Of a stretch of 10,112 nucleotides of DNA, positions 7,591 to 10,112 are shown piece by piece (within the stretch, counting starts at the first letter, position 1; each line of letters opens with the position of its first letter). The stretch is from Candidatus Poribacteria bacterium (GTDB lineage: Bacteria > Poribacteria > WGA-4E > WGA-3G), in contig VXZL01000412.1 in assembly GCA_009845505.1 (NCBI GenBank), positions 1-10,112 of the forward strand. Direction: 5' to 3'. The notes beneath the pieces are model-generated. The model saw nothing but the letters and a program-made list of their open reading frames with translations, was not told the origin of the DNA and ran no database searches. The position numbers and the translations under genes were made by a program.

Positions 7591-7628
7591 GGCAATTAGC
7601 AGTTAGCAATTGCTAACCACTAACTGCC
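7591..7628. repeat. 38-base imperfect palindrome between convergent genes
   Basis: Two 19-base arms (7591-7609 and 7610-7628) meet at AATT and pair at 16 of 19 positions. The palindrome begins six bases after the stop codon of the plus-strand gene and lies 20 bases from the stop of the minus-strand gene. This suits a shared mRNA 3'-end structure, although there is no proper T-tract on either exit side. The arms also split into seven-base units (GGCAATT, AGCAGTT, AGCAATT, GCTAACC, ACTAACT) related to the tract at 9069-9103. Confidence 0.6.
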
Positions 7629-7648
7629 CTATGCTGATAACTAAAAAA

Positions 7649-8767
7649 TTACGCCAATATATGTCGTATGGCGTTTGCGATAATATACTCTTCACCGGCA
7701 TTGAGGGTGTATGCGTTAATAACCAGAGCCTTTTTGCCCTGTGCGTTCACTTTAATCCTCGGTGTGCCAGCGTCAAGTTCCTGTGTGATTTGTGCAGCGT
7801 CCTTTCCAGTAATAGCAGCATCAATTTTCACATGCAGATTCGACAGTGTATGGCTCCTTTCTGGATAGTGAACTTCGCAGGATACGCCGTCAACGTTCGC
7901 AAGTTCATGTTCTAATGCCTCATATCTGGCATCCTGTTCCTTTAAACGTTTATCGTGATCAGTGGACAACCAGATATCGATGGCCGTTACCAATCCGATA
8001 ATCTCCTGCCGATCTACTTTCATGCCGCGTCCGACAGGTCTCGGTCCAATAAACCCGTGCTGCCGCACCGTTTCGATCATATCCTTTCTTCCACAGACGA
8101 AACCCGTTGAATGTGGCGCGTTGAAGTACTTGCCACCAAAGCAGACAAGGTCAGCAGATTGAGCGTTGCGTCGGAAATAATCAAGTGGATAGATTTGGGC
8201 GGCTGCATCAGCAATCACTGGAAGATTGTGTGAGCGAGCAATCTCAGTCGCATCTGCTAACGACACCCCATTTTCGTGCTCTGCTTGAATGAGATAGGCA
8301 ACCGCCGCTGTATTTTCGTTGATGGCAGCCTCTAACGCCTCGTTCGTGCAACCGTTGTCATCGCCTACATAAATGAGTTTACTTCCCGGAATCGTAAACG
8401 CGCGATCGTAGGTATAATGTTGCATCTTCTGAAAAACGATTTCATTCTTAAGCCCGGTGGTATCTGGCAGTTGCGCCATTTTGTCCGGATCGTTACCAGT
8501 CATCACCGTTGCTGATGCCAAGACGAGTGCGGTATAGCAGCCCGCAGTGATATAAGCATCCTCAACGCCGAGTCGTTCCGCTATGAATTGTCCGGATCTT
8601 TCCAGCAGTTCTGCCATTTCAACGTAACTGGCATCGGCTTCGAGCATCGCTTTGCGAACGGCTGCTGAGGGTGTGGACCCACCGCGCACAGTCTGATTTC
8701 CCTGAGCGTTAATTAGGGGCCGTGCACCGAGTTTTTTATAGACGTTTCCCCAACTTGTATTCGCCAT
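7649..8767 (-). CDS. DgaE/SelA-like PLP-dependent enzyme (aminotransferase class V-type fold)
   Basis: This complete 372-residue protein belongs to the PLP fold-type I branch that contains selenocysteine synthase SelA and D-glucosaminate-6-phosphate ammonia-lyase DgaE. It opens with LGARPLINAQGNQTVRGGST (13-32), typical of the branch. VIADAAAQ (184-191) supplies the Asp that contacts the PLP ring nitrogen. Lys213 in CFGGKYFNAPHSTGFVCG is the expected Schiff-base lysine. Bacterial SelA is about 460 residues with an extra N-terminal domain, which is absent here. The length matches DgaE-like ammonia-lyases and uncharacterised relatives. A role in amino-sugar-acid or amino-acid breakdown is therefore likelier than tRNA-Sec synthesis. 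AAGGAGG (8781-8775) lies 7 bases before the ATG. No partner aldolase or sugar kinase is adjacent, so the substrate is open. Confidence 0.85.
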   Translation of the reverse strand: MANTSWGNVYKKLGARPLINAQGNQTVRGGSTPSAAVRKAMLEADASYVEMAELLERSGQFIAERLGVEDAYITAGCYTALVLASATVMTGNDPDKMAQLPDTTGLKNEIVFQKMQHYTYDRAFTIPGSKLIYVGDDNGCTNEALEAAINENTAAVAYLIQAEHENGVSLADATEIARSHNLPVIADAAAQIYPLDYFRRNAQSADLVCFGGKYFNAPHSTGFVCGRKDMIETVRQHGFIGPRPVGRGMKVDRQEIIGLVTAIDIWLSTDHDKRLKEQDARYEALEHELANVDGVSCEVHYPERSHTLSNLHVKIDAAITGKDAAQITQELDAGTPRIKVNAQGKKALVINAYTLNAGEEYIIANAIRHILA

Positions 8768-8847
8768 GAGATAGCCTCCTTAGTAAAGGATTCTCTGTAA
8801 CTCACAAAGAGAAAGCGTTAACGGTTTTGGGTGAGAAATCTAAGCAC

Positions 8848-8876
8848 ACTTTAATACGAAACGCACAATTTGTCAA
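8848..8876 (-). promoter_or_regulatory. Sigma-70-like promoter for the DgaE/SelA-like gene
   Basis: On the minus strand TTGACA (8876-8871) is followed, after 17 bases, by TAAAGT (8853-8848). The predicted start near 8841 gives a leader of about 74 bases. The 10-base word AGTGTGCTTA (8850-8841) overlaps the -10 box; the same word lies just past the predicted start of the carboxypeptidase promoter (2518-2509). Confidence 0.6.
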
Positions 8877-8900
8877 CTCGTTTAATGTTTTTATCCAGAG

Positions 8901-9034
8901 GCATTCAATTTTACAAAATAAGTCCATATCCGTAAAGGATACCTCTTGCCGGATGCCCGAATTTATTCGGGGTTGTGCACGTTGTCCCGAACAAGTTCGG
9001 GCATCCTTGGGTAAATTACTTGACAATTGAATGC
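8901..9034. mobile_element. MITE-like element with 10-base terminal inverted repeats, no coding capacity
   Basis: GCATTCAATT (8901-8910) and AATTGAATGC (9025-9034) are perfect inverted repeats bounding 134 bases. The interior holds a short stem TATCC/GGATA (8927-8941) and a large nested palindrome (8951-9006). No transposase gene and no clear target-site duplication is seen, so mobility is inferred from architecture only. It lies upstream of the DgaE/SelA-like promoter and downstream of the Mrp gene, in the only gap longer than 300 bases (8768-9100). Confidence 0.45.
8951..9006. repeat. Nested palindrome (palindrome of palindromes)
   Basis: The outer 21-base arms, 8951-8971 and 8986-9006, pair at 19 positions; the outermost 11 bases (GGATGCCCGAA and TTCGGGCATCC) are perfect. 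Each arm also contains its own perfect 7-base stem with a two-base turn: CCCGAAT/ATTCGGG (8956-8971) and CCCGAAC/GTTCGGG (8986-9001). It can therefore fold as one long hairpin or as a cruciform with two small ones. No T-tract follows on either strand, so a plain terminator is not well supported. Confidence 0.75.
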
Positions 9035-9068
9035 TGCTGTGTTTTTATTCGATGACTATTAAACAATT

Positions 9069-9103
9069 GCTGACTGCTGACCGCCGACAGCCGATAGCTT
9101 CTA
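9069..9103 (+). repeat. Tandem heptamer tract GCTRACY-type, five units
   Basis: The tract reads as consecutive seven-base units: GCTGACT, GCTGACC, GCCGACA, GCCGATA and a degenerate GCTTCTA. The last unit contains the reverse complement of the Mrp stop codon (9101-9103). The 22 bases at 9064-9085 match 7607-7628 at 17 positions, and all five differences are transitions, which supports a common origin with the palindrome there. Confidence 0.6.
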
Positions 9104-10069
9104 AAGAATCGTCAATTCATCTTCCTCACCGCTCTCCTCCAGAACCGTCACTAATTCGTTGGCGACCTCACCAAACGCCTCGGATTGGGGTGACTCTGGA
9201 TTCCCTGCGACAATCGGAACCCCGATGTCCCCTGCGGTGCAAACTTCAGCGTCAAGCGGAATTTGCCCTAAGAACGTGACACCAAATCGCTCACTTGTAT
9301 TCCTACCGCCATCGGCACTAAAAATTTCGGTTTTTTCATTGCAGTGCGGACATAGGAAGTAGCTCATGTTTTCTATAATCCCCAGAATCGGCACACCGAG
9401 GCGTTCAAACATAGCCACACCCCGCCGGACATCCGCAAGCGCGACATCTTGAGGCGTTGTAACAATAATTGCCCCAGTCAACGGGATCGCCTGTGTTAAG
9501 GTGAGCGCAACATCTCCCGTTCCGGGCGGCAAGTCGATAATCAGATAATCAAGTTCGCCCCATTCTACGTCGCTTAGGAATTGGCGGATCGCACTAAGTA
9601 GCATCGGACCCCTCCAAATCATCGCCTGTTCTTCCGGCACCATGAACCCGATGGACATCAGTTTGATGTTATGCCGAACCAGCGGAATCAGTTTGCGTTC
9701 TGGACTTGTCCGCGGGCGTTCTTGGATCCCCATCATTGTTGGAATACTCGGACCGTAGGCATCCGCATCCATCAAGCCGACTTTCGCACCGGCGTTTGCA
9801 AGCGAAATTGCCATATTCGTGGCGACAGTCGATTTCCCAACACCACCCTTTCCACTCGCAACGGCGATTTTATGTTTTATATTTGGTAAAGTAATGTTCT
9901 GCTGCGGCGTTTGTTGTTGGGATGTTTGCTGTTGTGGACTCGGCTGTTGTCCTGGTGGCCGTCCAGAGATTTGTGAACCGCTGATGACCTGGAGTTCTGG
10001 GTGTTCCTTCGCGGTTGGAGATGATGCGGGTTTCGGTTTTTTTGTATCGCCTTTTTTCAAAAATCTCAT
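9101..10069 (-). CDS. mrp: Mrp/NBP35-family iron-sulfur cluster carrier ATPase
   Basis: This 322-residue soluble P-loop ATPase of the Mrp/NBP35/ApbC group is expected to bind and deliver Fe-S clusters to apoproteins. The deviant Walker A is GKGGVGKS (73-80), with the signature Lys near its start. Next come MDADAYGPS (100-108) and the Walker B-like DLPPGTGD (179-186). CPHC (240-243) gives the two cysteines that bridge a cluster between subunits. Many bacterial Mrp proteins begin with a DUF59/MIP18 domain of about 90 residues. Here there is instead a basic stretch and a Gln/Pro-rich linker (about residues 38-58) before the ATPase core. The ATG at 10069 has AGGAG 7 bases upstream. An in-frame ATG at 10105 overlaps the -10 box TATAAT and would not be in the transcript. 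Confidence 0.92.
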   Translation of the reverse strand: MRFLKKGDTKKPKPASSPTAKEHPELQVISGSQISGRPPGQQPSPQQQTSQQQTPQQNITLPNIKHKIAVASGKGGVGKSTVATNMAISLANAGAKVGLMDADAYGPSIPTMMGIQERPRTSPERKLIPLVRHNIKLMSIGFMVPEEQAMIWRGPMLLSAIRQFLSDVEWGELDYLIIDLPPGTGDVALTLTQAIPLTGAIIVTTPQDVALADVRRGVAMFERLGVPILGIIENMSYFLCPHCNEKTEIFSADGGRNTSERFGVTFLGQIPLDAEVCTAGDIGVPIVAGNPESPQSEAFGEVANELVTVLEESGEEDELTIL

Positions 10070-10103
10070 GTTCGTTCTCCTGATTGATTCGGTTTTATCC
10101 AAC

Positions 10104-10109
10104 ATTATA
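10104..10109 (-). promoter_or_regulatory. -10 box of the mrp promoter at the window edge
   Basis: The minus strand reads TATAAT here, about 35 bases before the chosen ATG, with a start point expected near 10097. The -35 region lies outside the window. The box overlaps an upstream in-frame ATG, which helps choose the downstream start. Confidence 0.5.
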
Positions 10110-10112
10110 ATC

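Noticed and set aside
7649..8767. True selenocysteine synthase (SelA)
   Set aside because: The protein lacks the extra N-terminal domain, is about 90 residues shorter than bacterial SelA, and no selB or tRNA-Sec gene is nearby.
8951..9006. CRISPR repeat or tRNA-like structure
   Set aside because: There is a single palindromic copy without spacers, and no cloverleaf or CCA-type acceptor pattern.
8802..9030. Short frames on both strands in the 8768-9100 gap
   Set aside because: They run through the palindromes and the promoter, have no Shine-Dalgarno, and have no recognisable protein features.
10070..10105. Upstream ATG for mrp
   Set aside because: It overlaps the TATAAT box; the ATG at 10069 has a well-placed AGGAG.

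Overview
The window is about 50% GC bacterial DNA. It is compactly coded, with four AT-richer gaps that hold promoters and many short palindromes and repeats. Two Gfo/Idh/MocA-type oxidoreductases, a bacterial S10 serine carboxypeptidase, a DgaE/SelA-like PLP enzyme, a single-chain restriction-modification enzyme and the intergenic repeats together resemble Candidatus Poribacteria and related uncultured sponge or marine lineages. That placement is pattern recognition only; no rRNA or marker gene here proves it.

Layout from left to right. Positions 1-986 (minus) hold a Gfo/Idh/MocA oxidoreductase that runs off the left edge. Positions 990-2471 (minus) hold an S10 serine carboxypeptidase, three bases upstream of it, and the two form one coupled transcription unit. 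A 164-base divergent promoter region follows. Positions 2636-5692 (plus) encode a 1018-residue type ISP-like restriction-modification protein with a Mrr-like nuclease, an N6-adenine methyltransferase and a specificity region on one chain, with no helicase block. A 219-base gap with repeats and a good promoter leads to a second Gfo/Idh/MocA oxidoreductase at 5912-6967 (plus). Next comes a palindrome-rich 90-base element and a small secreted or membrane protein of unknown function at 7154-7585 (plus). That gene converges, across a 38-base palindrome, on a DgaE/SelA-like PLP enzyme at 7649-8767 (minus). A 333-base gap carries that gene's promoter and a MITE-like element with 10-base terminal inverted repeats. 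Positions 9101-10069 (minus) hold an Mrp/NBP35-family Fe-S carrier ATPase whose promoter -10 box lies at the right edge.

The genes do not form one pathway. The oxidoreductases and the DgaE/SelA-like enzyme suggest sugar, sugar-acid or amino-sugar catabolism. The carboxypeptidase suggests peptide turnover, and Mrp is housekeeping Fe-S biogenesis. The restriction-modification gene is a one-gene defence unit set between metabolic genes. Its specificity region has lower GC than its ends, as expected if that part was exchanged by recombination.

The most notable non-coding observations are the MITE-like nested palindrome at 8901-9034, seven-base-phased GCTRACY-type repeats at three gene borders, the structured element at 7042-7131, and a promoter placed so that the restriction-modification mRNA may be leaderless. 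I found no tRNA, rRNA, CRISPR array, transposase or integrase.
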